From the NCBI GenBank assembly GCA_021783175.1, contig JAJXUF010000006.1:1-64000 (forward strand): 64,000 nucleotides of DNA, in the 5' to 3' direction. The notes under the pieces are model-generated. The model was not told where the DNA came from and did no database searches. It saw nothing but the letters and a program-made list of their open reading frames with translations. A program made the translations under genes and the position numbers. The stretch comes from Pseudomonadota bacterium (GTDB lineage: Bacteria; Pseudomonadota; Gammaproteobacteria; Acidiferrobacterales; UBA6901). Below are positions 1-9,118 of the stretch, piece by piece; the first letter of the stretch is position 1; each line of letters opens with the position of its first letter.

Positions 1-1270
1 GGGGCATGAAATAGATTACGTCGCCCAGTGGTCGCAGCAAGGCGCCATGCGCAAGGGCGTATTGATATACCAGGCGTCCGCGCCGTTCCTGCCAAGAATA
101 GCTTTCCTTAGTCGTGCGGTCTTTTACCATCTCGATAGCCAGAATCATTCCGGTCTGTCGTATTTCCCCAACATGCACGTGCCCAGCGAGGTCGGCGACA
201 GCCCTCGCCATATGCTCCGCGAGCATCCGATTGCGGCTAAGAACGTTTTCGTCACGGAATATGTCGAGAGTTGCATGTGCCGCGGCGCAGGCAAGGGGAT
301 TCCCGGTATAGCTGTGTGAATGCAAAAAGGCCCGCTGCGCCGCATAGTCGGCATAGAACGCGTCATAGATGTCATCGGTAGTTAGGCAGGCGGAAAGCGG
401 CAAGTAGCCACCCGTGAGTCCCTTGCCAATACACAAGATGTCGGGCCGGATTGCTGCCTGTTCGCACGCGAACATGGTCCCGGTGCGCCCGAATCCCACG
501 GCTATTTCGTCGGCAATTAGATGAACTTTGTACTTGTCGCATGCTTGTCGCAGAAGACTCAGGTACACAGGGTCATACATACGCATACCACCGGCGCACT
601 GCACAAGCGGTTCGACGATAACTGCGCATACTTCGTCTGCATGTCGCTCGAGCGCTTCGCGCATTGGCTCGAACATCCGCCGCGAGAAATCGGCGCAGGA
701 TTCGCCCGCGCTCCGGTGGTAACAGTCCGGTGACGGCACCACTATGTTATTCAGCAGCAGCGGGTCATATGTGTTACGGTAAAGGGCTACGCTGCCCACT
801 GACAGCGCACCGAGTGTTTCTCCGTGGTAGCCATTATCCAGACTGATAAAGCGGTTACGCTTCGATTGCCCCGAGTTTCGCCAGTAATGAAAGCTCATTT
901 TCAAGGCCACTTCAACGGCCGCGGATCCGCTGTCTGCATAGAAGCAGCGACTTAACCCGTGCGGGGCAATTTCAATCAGTCTTTCCGATAGGCGTACCAC
1001 CGGCTCATGAGTAAAGCCGGCCAAAATTACGTGTTCCAGCGATCGAAGCTGATCGGCTATTGCGGCGTTGATGCGTGCATTGGCGTGGCCAAAAAGATTT
1101 ACCCACCAGGAACTAATGCCATCTATGTAACGACGCCCATCAAAGTCTTCCAGCCATACACCTTCTCCCCGCCGGATAGGGATCGGCGGTAGCTGCTCAT
1201 GGTCCTTCATTTGGGTGCAAGGGTGCCAAAGCACCGCAAGGTCACGCTGAATTAGGGAAGAATTGTTCAT
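1..1270 (-). CDS. bioA: Adenosylmethionine-8-amino-7-oxononanoate aminotransferase, 3' end beyond window
   Basis: PLP enzyme that converts 8-amino-7-oxononanoate (KAPA) to 7,8-diaminononanoate in biotin synthesis, using S-adenosylmethionine as amino donor. The frame read down from the ATG at 1270 stays open to the window edge (about 423 codons), so only the last few residues are missing. Visible family marks are HPCTQM near residue 17, SSWWVNLFGHAN near residue 54, the DEIAVGFGRTG cofactor-binding stretch and the PLP lysine in IGKGLTGGYLPLS. The double Trp after ISS is typical of BioA rather than of acetylornithine or GABA aminotransferases. No strong Shine-Dalgarno precedes the ATG. The cytosolic enzyme stands here without other bio genes in view. 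Confidence 0.93.
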   Translation of the reverse strand, partial: MNNSSLIQRDLAVLWHPCTQMKDHEQLPPIPIRRGEGVWLEDFDGRRYIDGISSWWVNLFGHANARINAAIADQLRSLEHVILAGFTHEPVVRLSERLIEIAPHGLSRCFYADSGSAAVEVALKMSFHYWRNSGQSKRNRFISLDNGYHGETLGALSVGSVALYRNTYDPLLLNNIVVPSPDCYHRSAGESCADFSRRMFEPMREALERHADEVCAVIVEPLVQCAGGMRMYDPVYLSLLRQACDKYKVHLIADEIAVGFGRTGTMFACEQAAIRPDILCIGKGLTGGYLPLSACLTTDDIYDAFYADYAAQRAFLHSHSYTGNPLACAAAHATLDIFRDENVLSRNRMLAEHMARAVADLAGHVHVGEIRQTGMILAIEMVKDRTTKESYSWQERRGRLVYQYALAHGALLRPLGDVIYFMP

Positions 1271-1364
1271 AGGGTCAAGATACAAGATGCAGGATATTGG
1301 GTACAAGCGATGCGACGTAGATCGCCATATTTGGGTCGTCTGGGCGTGCTGCCGTGGTGGATTT

Positions 1365-2204
1365 CTAGTACCCCCAGTAACTCCTGAGCACGCGAGACTG
1401 TCCGCGATATACGGCGGCAGTTGCCGGGTCAAAGTGAGGTATGCCGATCGCTTGCAGCATCTTTCGGCCGGACTTGCTATCACCTGCGTCAAGCAGGGAT
1501 TTCCGAATGACTCGACGTGTGCGGCGATCGACGGACGGCGCAGCGGAAAGCGCAGTTTGCGGAATAGGTTCAGTCACCGCAACTATGGATAGTTTAGTTC
1601 CGTGCGCAATGGCCTGTCTGACTAATGGTGTCGGAAGCATCGCGGCCGCGACTTTGCCCTGGAGCAGCATATTCAGGCCCGCTTCATTGCTGCTAACCTC
1701 GACCATTATGGGCTGGCGCATTGGATTCGGAAACATCGCGTTGAGGCGAGTGGAGTCGAGACTTGGAATGCCAAGGGTCGCAATGCGTCTGGCAATTAGC
1801 TCGCTCGGATCGGTGATCGAATTGCGGGCCAATACGACAAGGCTGTAGTTAATGTCGCCCGGGATCTTTACCAGAACTATGAACCCGAGTTTCTTCACCC
1901 GATAATCCGTAAAATGCGAAGAATCGAAAGCGAGATCGTAGCCGGTACCCTTGTGAATAGTATTCCAATAGGAGAGAAAGTTCGGGCTGGTCAGAATGCG
2001 GCAGTGCTTGCCGGTGACCTTGCTCAAGTAGTCCGCAAGTGGGCGGATAGCAGCGCGTGTCGCGCTCTGGCTGTGTTCCGGCTGGACGGCAAGCACAAGC
2101 GTACCGCTGTCGGCACGGGCCGGCGTTGCATTTGGCGCGAATGCGCATAGCGCAACGATGGTGCAAAACACCATGCTGGGGCGGCGTATCGGATTCATGG
2201 ACAT
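1365..2204 (-). CDS. PhnD/SsuA-family periplasmic substrate-binding protein
   Basis: Predicted periplasmic binding protein of the phosphate/phosphite/phosphonate (PhnD) superfamily. A basic N-terminus (MNPIRRPS) is followed by a hydrophobic core and a signal-peptidase-like end at TPARA, then a mature part starting TLVLAVQPEHSQSATRA, where such proteins carry the first ligand-binding strand. No ABC permease or ATPase is adjacent, so it is either an orphan transporter component or a ligand-sensing partner. I chose the ATG at 2204; a GTG at 2228 and an ATG at 2198 are alternatives. It lies directly upstream of bioA on the same strand with about 95 bp between, so the two could share a transcript. 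The ligand cannot be told from sequence. Confidence 0.75.
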   Translation of the reverse strand: MSMNPIRRPSMVFCTIVALCAFAPNATPARADSGTLVLAVQPEHSQSATRAAIRPLADYLSKVTGKHCRILTSPNFLSYWNTIHKGTGYDLAFDSSHFTDYRVKKLGFIVLVKIPGDINYSLVVLARNSITDPSELIARRIATLGIPSLDSTRLNAMFPNPMRQPIMVEVSSNEAGLNMLLQGKVAAAMLPTPLVRQAIAHGTKLSIVAVTEPIPQTALSAAPSVDRRTRRVIRKSLLDAGDSKSGRKMLQAIGIPHFDPATAAVYRGQSRVLRSYWGY

Positions 2205-2471
2205 GACGCGCTCGGTCGCTCCTTTCACCGAAAGTCTCGCCCCGCGTTCTAACCGGGATCTGGTGTAACGCGACGCGCTATCCCCAATCTCGGATCGGGC
2301 GCCGAGGCGAATGCAATTCGCGTCGTATCTGTCGGTCCAGTAAGTATAGGCCTGTTAGAAATACCGGCCACATTGACAGTGCCCGGAATGGTGCCTTGGG
2401 ATGCAGTTCAAGCGACCGGGGGGGTGGTGTAAACTGCCATTTTACCCGATGAATTGCCGGAGGTTGTGACC

Positions 2472-3032
2472 ATGGTACGTACTGAAACGCCCATATGCGA
2501 GTTTGGCACACCGGCACCTGATTTCGCCTTGCGCGGCACAGACGGCAAGACATGGACTCTGGCCAACAGCCGCGGAGAAAATGGTTTGCTGGTGATGTTT
2601 ATCTGCAATCACTGTCCATATGTCAAAGCCATTCGCGACAGCATAATTCGTGATGCGCGCGAGCTCAGAACACACGGCATAAACAGCATTGCAATAATGT
2701 CCAATGACCCTGCCGATTATCCGGAAGATTCATTCGAGAATATGAAGCGGATCGCTGACGAGCTGCACTTTCCTTTTCCGTACGTTTTTGACGAGACACA
2801 GGAGGTTGCCAAAGCGTATGACGCCGTTTGCACGCCGGATTTCTTCGGTTACAACAAGCAGATGCAACTTCAGTACCGCGGACGACTCGACGAATCGCGA
2901 AAAGAGGCGGTAGCGGGCGCTCGCCGCGATCTCTATGAAGCAATGAAGCAGGTGGCCCAGACAGGCAAAGGGCCGATCGACCAGATTGCCAGCATGGGGT
3001 GTTCCATTAAGTGGAAGAAAGACGCCAATTGA
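2472..3032 (+). CDS. Thioredoxin-fold AhpC/TSA-like protein
   Basis: Thioredoxin-fold protein of 186 residues in the peroxiredoxin/TlpA-like superfamily. The N-terminal APDFALRGTDGKTWTL is the usual strand-turn before the active site, and the motif is CNHCPYVK, a CxxC pair found in a common uncharacterised cytosolic thioredoxin-family group. The C-terminal ASMGCSIKWK is also conserved in that group. The likely role is thiol-disulfide exchange or peroxide reduction; its partner is unknown. The start is the ATG at 2472 because GGAGG lies at 2459-2463; an in-frame TTG at 2454 has no such support. It heads a tight co-directional run with the next two genes (gaps of 9 bp and 1 bp). Confidence 0.85.
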   Translation: MVRTETPICEFGTPAPDFALRGTDGKTWTLANSRGENGLLVMFICNHCPYVKAIRDSIIRDARELRTHGINSIAIMSNDPADYPEDSFENMKRIADELHFPFPYVFDETQEVAKAYDAVCTPDFFGYNKQMQLQYRGRLDESRKEAVAGARRDLYEAMKQVAQTGKGPIDQIASMGCSIKWKKDAN

Positions 3033-3041
3033 CGGTATGTG

Positions 3042-3473
3042 ATGGGTGAGGAAGTTTTTTATCGGCTTGATGAGTTGCAACGCGAAGTGCGCCACCTGCC
3101 AGCGGCCAGTTACAGCCTAATTTACCGCATGTTCCGGCGCGCGCAGACGGCTTGCTTGTTTGTTCCAATCCGGAGCATGCAGTATCTTGCGGTGATCGAT
3201 GCCGAAGAAATCATTTTTTCTGACGGCGCCGGTGATCGGTCTATCGAGCTGGCTTGGCAGAATTTCCGCCCCCAGGCGCGCAGCGCACTTATCGAACCGG
3301 TGGCCTACGAAGCCGTCTATTACACCGAAGGTGCCGCACAGACCATGCTGCGTCTGCAGGGGGAGATGCACCGAGCACTGTTGGATCTTGAGCGAAGGCT
3401 TCAGAATGGATCCGCTGCGTCGCAGGCAAGCAGAAGAGCTCGTATCGTCAAGCTAGAACCGAAGGGATCCTGA
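3042..3473 (+). CDS. Hypothetical protein, 143 aa
   Basis: Unrecognised soluble protein. It has no signal peptide or membrane segment. The central part (LFVPIRSMQYLAVIDAEEIIF) alternates hydrophobic residues like beta strands, and the C-terminal third (EGAAQTMLRLQGEMHRALLDLERRL) is a likely amphipathic helix, followed by a basic tail. The ATG at 3042 is used; the preceding in-frame GTG at 3039 is possible. It begins 9 bp after the thioredoxin-fold gene and ends 1 bp before the TTG start of the phosphatase gene, so translational coupling in a three-gene operon is likely. No function is assigned. Confidence 0.7.
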   Translation: MGEEVFYRLDELQREVRHLPAASYSLIYRMFRRAQTACLFVPIRSMQYLAVIDAEEIIFSDGAGDRSIELAWQNFRPQARSALIEPVAYEAVYYTEGAAQTMLRLQGEMHRALLDLERRLQNGSAASQASRRARIVKLEPKGS

Positions 3474-3474
3474 C

Positions 3475-4266
3475 TTGAAGATTGATCTCGCGTTTCTGCA
3501 GCTGCTGGTACGGGACATCGCAAGGGCTGAGCTTTTGCCGCGTTTTGCCGATGTCCGAAAGGATATCAAGCACGACGGCAGCATTGTTACCGCCGCGGAC
3601 CTGGCGATGCAATCGCGGATGCAGGAAGTCCTCGCCAAAAATTGGCCGACCATTGATTTCTGCGGCGAGGAAATGGCAAGTGAAGAGCATGAGCGTCTCG
3701 CCGCAACGGCGAGGGGTGCTCTGTGGTGCCTCGACCCGCTCGATGGGACCAGCAACTATGCCGCGGGCATTCCCTTTTTTTCCGTTTCACTTGCGCTGAT
3801 CGAAAATAACCGGCCGGAACTGGCGATTGTCTACGACCCCGTGCGCGACGAGATGTTCAGTGGTTTACGCGCGCGAGGAGCCTGGCTGAACGGTGAAACG
3901 CTTCAATGTCGGTTGCACGCGCAACCTCCCATTGAACGCTGTATTGCGGTGGTGGATTTCAAACGACTTGATGAGCGTTTGGCTGCGCGGCTGGGCTCGC
4001 GGCCACCATATGCCTCACAGCGCAATTTTGGTTCGAGTGCCCTGGATTGGTGTTGGCTCGCGCGCAGCCGATTCCATGTTTACCTGCATGGTGGGCAGAA
4101 ACTCTGGGACTACGCTGCCGGGGCCCTGATATTGGAAGAGGCGGGAGGGTATTCCGCCACGCTGGACGGAGACCCGGTCTTTGCCTCGACTTTTGAACCC
4201 CGCTCGGTAGTTGCAGCTGCGGATTCAGAATTGTTCCAACAATGGTCGACGTGGCTGAAGATGTAG
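3475..4266 (+). CDS. Inositol-monophosphatase-family sugar/nucleotide phosphatase
   Basis: Mg-dependent, Li-sensitive-type phosphatase fold, 263 residues. Metal-site motifs are present in order: GEE (residues 64-66), DPLDGTSNY (87-95) and WDYAAGALILEEAGG toward the C-terminus. Family members hydrolyse inositol-1-phosphate, 3'-phosphoadenosine 5'-phosphate (CysQ) or, in some lineages, fructose-1,6-bisphosphate; the motifs do not separate these. The start is a TTG at 3475, with GAAGGG ending 9 bp upstream and the previous stop touching it. The gene sits just upstream of the transketolase/gap/pgk block, and no classical fructose-bisphosphatase is seen in the window, so a sugar-bisphosphatase role is possible but unproved. 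Confidence 0.85.
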   Translation: MKIDLAFLQLLVRDIARAELLPRFADVRKDIKHDGSIVTAADLAMQSRMQEVLAKNWPTIDFCGEEMASEEHERLAATARGALWCLDPLDGTSNYAAGIPFFSVSLALIENNRPELAIVYDPVRDEMFSGLRARGAWLNGETLQCRLHAQPPIERCIAVVDFKRLDERLAARLGSRPPYASQRNFGSSALDWCWLARSRFHVYLHGGQKLWDYAAGALILEEAGGYSATLDGDPVFASTFEPRSVVAAADSELFQQWSTWLKM

Positions 4267-4695
4267 CCGAATAAGAGCCGCTAAATGACCACCTTTTTGG
4301 CTAACATCCCCCATTTTGATGTGGTCATAAATTTGGGCAAAAGGCAGGCTATTGCCCAAACTTCACCGCTGAGGGACAATACCGCGCCAATTTTCGCGCA
4401 GAATCGGCGAGCCAGATAGTCGGCCGAATATACGGCGGCTGCTATTAGACAATATACAGATCGATCCCTTTGGTGGGCATGAGCCACGGCGGGAGTAGCC
4501 CCGAAGCCCGAACCAAGGGGATTTTTTGTTACTGCTGTCTGATGCGCAAGCATGCTCACCCGCCGATAGGGAGGGGGTGGCAGTAATTGAGGCAATCGGA
4601 GAACCTGCGACTCCAGGCGGGTGACTCGCCCGGCGCGCCAGCGGGCAGCGGTTAAGGCGCACGAATTCAACCCATTTGTGATTGAGGACTTGTCC
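4267..4695 (+). other. Intergenic leader upstream of tkt
   Basis: About 430 bp without a convincing gene. It includes a CCCC/GGGG hairpin followed by a T tract near 4497-4530, which could end the upstream operon, and a G-rich stretch near 4568-4580. In-frame codons extend the tkt frame back to 4621, but they lack family similarity. The main Calvin-block promoter presumably lies here; I could not assign -35/-10 boxes. Confidence 0.4.
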
Positions 4696-6717
4696 ATGTC
4701 AGCGAAACCCCAACAAGCGTTACCCAGCCGGCGTGATTTGGCCAACGCCATTCGCGCTCTATCCATGGACGCTGTGCAAAAGGCCAATTCAGGACATCCC
4801 GGTGCTCCCATGGGCATGGCAGATATAGCGGAAGTTCTGTGGAATGATTTCCTCAAACACAATCCGAGCAACCCGAAGTGGACGAATCGCGACCGCTTCG
4901 TCCTTTCCAACGGCCATGGCTCAATGCTGCTTTACAGTCTCTTGCATCTGACCGGTTACGCACTGCCGATGGAAGAGATTAAGAATTTCCGGCAACTGCA
5001 TTCCAAGACGCCTGGTCACCCCGAATACGGGTACACGCCCGGTGTTGAGACAACGACAGGTCCTTTGGGGCAGGGAATCACCAATGCCGTTGGCATGGCA
5101 ATCGCGGAAAAAGTCCTGGCGGGACAATTCAATCGCGACAACCACCATATTATTGATCATTACACTTACGTGTTCCTCGGGGATGGCTGTCTTATGGAGG
5201 GTATCTCGCACGAGGCCTGTTCTCTTGCGGGTACGCTCGGCCTGGGCAAACTAATCGCCTTCTATGATGACAATGGCATCTCGATCGACGGGCATGTTGA
5301 AGGTTGGTTTACCGACGATACGCCGCGCCGTTTTGAAGCATACGGTTGGCACGTCGTGCGCGAAGTCGACGGCCACAATTCGGATGCCATAAAGAAAGCG
5401 ATCATGGAAGCTCGCGCGGTAAACGACAAACCGTCTCTAATCTGCTGCAAGACAGTCATTGGTTACGGCGCGCCGAATCTTTGTGGAAGCCATGATTGCC
5501 ACGGGTCGCCTCTTGGTGAGGCCGAAATCACTGCGACGCGCGAAAATCTGGGGTGGACGTATGAGCCATTTGTGATTCCCGACCAGATTTACGCCGGCTG
5601 GGATGCGCGCACCAAAGGCAAGAATGCAGAAGAGGCATGGAACAAGAAGTTCGCCGAATACAAGAAAGCCCATCCCGACTTGGCTGCCGAGCTTGAGCGG
5701 CGCGTTCACGGCGAGCTGCCAAAAGACTGGGCGGCGAAGTCCGAAGAATTCATCAAATCGGTTAACGCCAAGGCTGAAACAATTGCTTCGCGCAAGGCTT
5801 CGCAGAATGCGATCAATGGTTTTGCTCCCGTTCTTCCGGAAATTCTCGGCGGGTCCGCCGATCTTGCAGGATCGAATCTGACCCTTTGGAAGGGTTCCAA
5901 AGGTGTAAGCAATACGATTGCCGATGGTAACTACATTTACTACGGTGTGCGTGAATTCGGCATGTCGGCCATCATGAACGGAATTGCGCTGCACGGGGGT
6001 TTCATTCCCTATGGCGCCACGTTCCTCATGTTCTCTGAGTATGCCCGTAATGCCCTGCGCATGGCTGCTCTCATGAAGCAGCGTGTTCTATTCGTATATA
6101 CCCACGACTCCATCGGTCTCGGTGAAGATGGTCCGACCCACCAGGCGGTGGAGCAGACGGCCACTCTTCGAATGGTGCCAAACATGTCGGTTTGGCGGCC
6201 GTGCGATGCAGTCGAGTCTACAGTGGCGTGGAAGTGCGCACTTGAGCGCACCTCGGGTCCGAGTTCCCTAATTTTCTCGCGCCAGAATCTGCCGCATCAG
6301 ACACGTGACAGCCAGCAGATCGCCAATATCAAGCGCGGAGGTTACATACTGAGCGAGGCCGCAGGCGGTAATCCCCAAGCGATTATCATCGCGACTGGCT
6401 CCGAGGTTGCCCTTGCCATGGAGGCACAGAAGCTTCTGGCCGCAAAGGGCAAGAAGGTGCGTGTCGTATCCATGCCGTCGACTGATTGTTTCGATGCGCA
6501 GGACGCCGCCTATCGCGAATCCGTGCTGCCGAAGAGCGTTACCAAGCGCGTGGCAGTTGAAGCGGGAGTGACTGATTTCTGGCGCAAGTACGTCGGCCTC
6601 GACGGTCGGGTTGTTGGGCTCGATCGGTTCGGTGAATCCGCACCGGCTGGAGTGCTGTTCAAGCACTTCGGCTTTACGGCCGAGAATATCGCTAAAGTTT
6701 TGGAAGATTTGGGTTGA
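4696..6717 (+). CDS. tkt: Transketolase
   Basis: Thiamine-diphosphate enzyme of 673 residues that moves two-carbon ketol units between sugar phosphates in the Calvin cycle and pentose-phosphate pathway. Recognisable parts are the N-terminal [16 protein letters not shown] substrate/cofactor loop, the ThDP motif starting [14 protein letters not shown] and ending in DDNG, the pyrimidine-domain [10 protein letters not shown] and the C-terminal [16 protein letters not shown]. The ATG at 4696 has GAGG at 4684-4687, a normal distance; the open frame continues to 4621 but those residues are not part of the family. It is the first gene of the co-directional tkt-gap-pgk-pyk series, 45 bp before gap. 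In autotrophs this enzyme is called CbbT. Confidence 0.97.
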   Translation: MSAKPQQALPSRRDLANAIRALSMDAVQKANSGHPGAPMGMADIAEVLWNDFLKHNPSNPKWTNRDRFVLSNGHGSMLLYSLLHLTGYALPMEEIKNFRQLHSKTPGHPEYGYTPGVETTTGPLGQGITNAVGMAIAEKVLAGQFNRDNHHIIDHYTYVFLGDGCLMEGISHEACSLAGTLGLGKLIAFYDDNGISIDGHVEGWFTDDTPRRFEAYGWHVVREVDGHNSDAIKKAIMEARAVNDKPSLICCKTVIGYGAPNLCGSHDCHGSPLGEAEITATRENLGWTYEPFVIPDQIYAGWDARTKGKNAEEAWNKKFAEYKKAHPDLAAELERRVHGELPKDWAAKSEEFIKSVNAKAETIASRKASQNAINGFAPVLPEILGGSADLAGSNLTLWKGSKGVSNTIADGNYIYYGVREFGMSAIMNGIALHGGFIPYGATFLMFSEYARNALRMAALMKQRVLFVYTHDSIGLGEDGPTHQAVEQTATLRMVPNMSVWRPCDAVESTVAWKCALERTSGPSSLIFSRQNLPHQTRDSQQIANIKRGGYILSEAAGGNPQAIIIATGSEVALAMEAQKLLAAKGKKVRVVSMPSTDCFDAQDAAYRESVLPKSVTKRVAVEAGVTDFWRKYVGLDGRVVGLDRFGESAPAGVLFKHFGFTAENIAKVLEDLG

Positions 6718-6762
6718 CCGATTTCTATTTCTGCTACTTAACTTTTCTGGAGACTTAAAGAA

Positions 6763-7773
6763 ATGGCTATTAAAGTCGCTATCAACGGGTATGGCCGAAT
6801 CGGCCGCAATGTCTTGCGCGCCATGTATGAGTCTGGGCGTAAGGACATTCAGATCGTTGCTATCAATGACCTGGGTAACGCCGAGACTAACGCCCACCTT
6901 ACGCGGCACGATACTGTGCACGGAAAGTTCCACGGGACGGTCAAAGTCGACGGTGACTATTTGATCGTGAATAACGACAAGATTCGCGCCTGCGCAGAAC
7001 GCGATCCTGCCAAACTTCCATGGAAAGATCTGGGCGTAGATGTCGTGCTCGAATGCACGGGCATATTCCGTACCAAGAGCAAGTGCCAGCCGCATCTGGC
7101 GGCAGGCGCCAGGAAAGTCATCATATCGGCGCCCGCAGACAAGAACGAATGCGATGCCACTATCGTGTACGGTGTGAATCACAAGATTTTAAAAGGCGAC
7201 ATGAGCGTCATTTCCAACGCCTCGTGCACGACGAATTGTCTTGCGCCGCTCGTCAAGCCGCTCAACGACAAGCTCGGCATCGTTTCCGGTCTGATGACCA
7301 CAGTCCACTCGTACACCAACGATCAGGTGCTGACCGACGTATATCACAGCGACCTGTATCGCGCCCGCGCCGCCGCACATAACATGATTCCGACCAAGAC
7401 TGGAGCTGCCCAGGCTGTCGGCCTAGTGGTGCCCGAACTGAACGGCAAACTTTCTGGATTCGCTATCCGCGTGCCGACCATCAACGTCTCTGTGGTCGAT
7501 CTCACTTTTGTCGCGAAGCGCGAGACCAGCAAGGACGAAGTCAACGCGATTCTCAAAGCGGCCAGCGAAAATGAGCTCAAGGGGATCCTCGCTTACAATA
7601 CGGAACCGCTGGTGTCGAGTGATTTCAATCACACCACGGTATCTTCAACTTTTGATGCAACTCAGACCACAGTGATAGGCAACCTGGTGAAGGTGCTGTC
7701 CTGGTACGACAATGAGTGGGGATTCAGCAACCGCATGCTGGACACCACCGTGGCTCTGATGAGCGCTAAGTAA
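6763..7773 (+). CDS. gap: Glyceraldehyde-3-phosphate dehydrogenase, type I
   Basis: Phosphorylating glyceraldehyde-3-phosphate dehydrogenase, 336 residues, used reductively in the Calvin cycle and oxidatively in glycolysis. The NAD(P)-binding [13 protein letters not shown] is at the N-terminus, the catalytic cysteine is in [12 protein letters not shown], and the C-terminus has the usual [12 protein letters not shown]. The Asn-Asp in VAINDLGN at the end of the second strand is the position that helps set NAD versus NADP preference; I would not call the preference from this alone. A strong rho-independent terminator follows only 14 bp after the stop, so some transcripts probably end before pgk. 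Confidence 0.97.
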   Translation: MAIKVAINGYGRIGRNVLRAMYESGRKDIQIVAINDLGNAETNAHLTRHDTVHGKFHGTVKVDGDYLIVNNDKIRACAERDPAKLPWKDLGVDVVLECTGIFRTKSKCQPHLAAGARKVIISAPADKNECDATIVYGVNHKILKGDMSVISNASCTTNCLAPLVKPLNDKLGIVSGLMTTVHSYTNDQVLTDVYHSDLYRARAAAHNMIPTKTGAAQAVGLVVPELNGKLSGFAIRVPTINVSVVDLTFVAKRETSKDEVNAILKAASENELKGILAYNTEPLVSSDFNHTTVSSTFDATQTTVIGNLVKVLSWYDNEWGFSNRMLDTTVALMSAK

Positions 7774-7786
7774 GGCAATATCTAGA

Positions 7787-7820
7787 CGGGGGCGATGACA
7801 AATCGCCCCCGTTTTCTTTT
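7787..7820 (+). terminator. Rho-independent terminator/attenuator between gap and pgk
   Basis: Perfect 10-bp stem CGGGGGCGAT (7787-7796) with ATCGCCCCCG (7802-7811), a 5-nt loop and then TTTTCTTTT. It lies between two co-directional genes, so it either ends the tkt-gap transcript or lowers pgk expression relative to gap. Confidence 0.9.
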
Positions 7821-7844
7821 CCAGACGCCAGGAGAGTCTTCCTA

Positions 7845-9026
7845 ATGTCCGTCATCAAACTGACTGATGTTGATCTCAAGGGCAAGCGCGTCCTGATACG
7901 TGCAGACCTCAATGTTCCGGTGAAGGATGGCAAGGTTACGTCCGACGCCCGTATTACTGCCTCGTTGCCTACGTTCCAGTATTGTTTAAGGGCTGGCGCC
8001 AAGGTCATGGTCATGTCGCATCTCGGCCGTCCAACAGAAGGCGAGTACAGTGAAGAAAACTCACTAAAGCCTGTTGCTGAAAGCCTTTCCGCAAAGCTCG
8101 GCAAGCCCGTGCGCCTATTAAAGGACTGGGTTGATGGCGGATTTGACGTTGCTGCCGGCGAGCTTGTCCTGCTCGAAAATGTACGCTTCAACAAGGGCGA
8201 AAAGAAAAACCTGGACGACACGGCGAAGAAATACGCGAAACTTTGCGATGTTTTCGTGATGGATGCTTTCGGGACGGCGCACCGTGCCGAGGGGTCGACG
8301 CACGGCGTCGCCAAGTTTGCGCCGGTAGCATGTGCCGGGCTGCTGCTTACGGAAGAGCTTGATGCACTTAACAAGGCGCTTGCCAACCCGAAGCGACCGA
8401 TGGTCGCAATCGTCGGCGGTTCGAAAGTCTCAACCAAGCTCACAGTTCTGGAGTCCTTGTCGGAAAAGGTGGATCAGCTTGTGGTGGGCGGAGGCATCGC
8501 GAACACTTTTCTTGCTGCGACCGGAAAGAAAATTGGCAAATCACTTGCCGAGGCAGACCTGATTCCCATCGCGACGACCCTGATGGAGAAAATGTCCAAG
8601 CGTGGCGCCAGGATTCCGATCGCAGTCGATGTGGTTGTTGGCAAGAAATTTGACGCCAATGAGCCGGCGGTCCTGAAGAATGCCGAAAACGTCGCAGACG
8701 ATGATATGATTTTCGACATTGGACCGAAGAGCGCCCAGGAACTGGCAGACATTATCATGCAGGCAGGCACCGTAGTTTGGAATGGGCCGGTCGGTGTGTT
8801 CGAGTTTGATCAGTTTGGCGCTGGTACGAAAAAAGTCGCTGATGCGATTGCCGCCACCAAGGCGTTCACGCTTGCGGGAGGCGGGGATACTATTGCCGCG
8901 ATCCAGAAGTACAACATCTACGACAAGGTGTCCTACATCTCGACTGCGGGAGGCGCGTTCCTCGAATTTCTGGAGGGTAAAAAACTTCCGGCGGTAGCAA
9001 TTCTCGAGGAAAGAGCAAAAAAGTAG
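7845..9026 (+). CDS. pgk: Phosphoglycerate kinase
   Basis: Makes 1,3-bisphosphoglycerate from 3-phosphoglycerate and ATP in the Calvin cycle (reverse in glycolysis), 393 residues, the normal bacterial length. Seen in order are the substrate-binding [51 protein letters not shown], the hinge [17 protein letters not shown] and the nucleotide-binding [10 protein letters not shown] near the end. The ATG at 7845 follows CCAGGAGAGTCTTCCTA, a good ribosome-binding site. It sits between the gap terminator and pyk (92-bp gap). Confidence 0.97.
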   Translation: MSVIKLTDVDLKGKRVLIRADLNVPVKDGKVTSDARITASLPTFQYCLRAGAKVMVMSHLGRPTEGEYSEENSLKPVAESLSAKLGKPVRLLKDWVDGGFDVAAGELVLLENVRFNKGEKKNLDDTAKKYAKLCDVFVMDAFGTAHRAEGSTHGVAKFAPVACAGLLLTEELDALNKALANPKRPMVAIVGGSKVSTKLTVLESLSEKVDQLVVGGGIANTFLAATGKKIGKSLAEADLIPIATTLMEKMSKRGARIPIAVDVVVGKKFDANEPAVLKNAENVADDDMIFDIGPKSAQELADIIMQAGTVVWNGPVGVFEFDQFGAGTKKVADAIAATKAFTLAGGGDTIAAIQKYNIYDKVSYISTAGGAFLEFLEGKKLPAVAILEERAKK

Positions 9027-9118
9027 AGTACTGCGGGTAGAGAAGTGCGCGGGCAGTTTGTTGTTGATAGAGCCGCTCGCAGATCTCCGCCCGTTCATCG
9101 GAAATTGCCACGGAGCAT

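Noticed and set aside
4590..4620. B12-box-like string (GGAGAACCTGC) in the leader of tkt
   Set aside because: Resembles part of the cobalamin riboswitch box, but it needs an insertion and a deletion to align, and the other conserved riboswitch parts are missing. A Rfam-type covariance search would decide.
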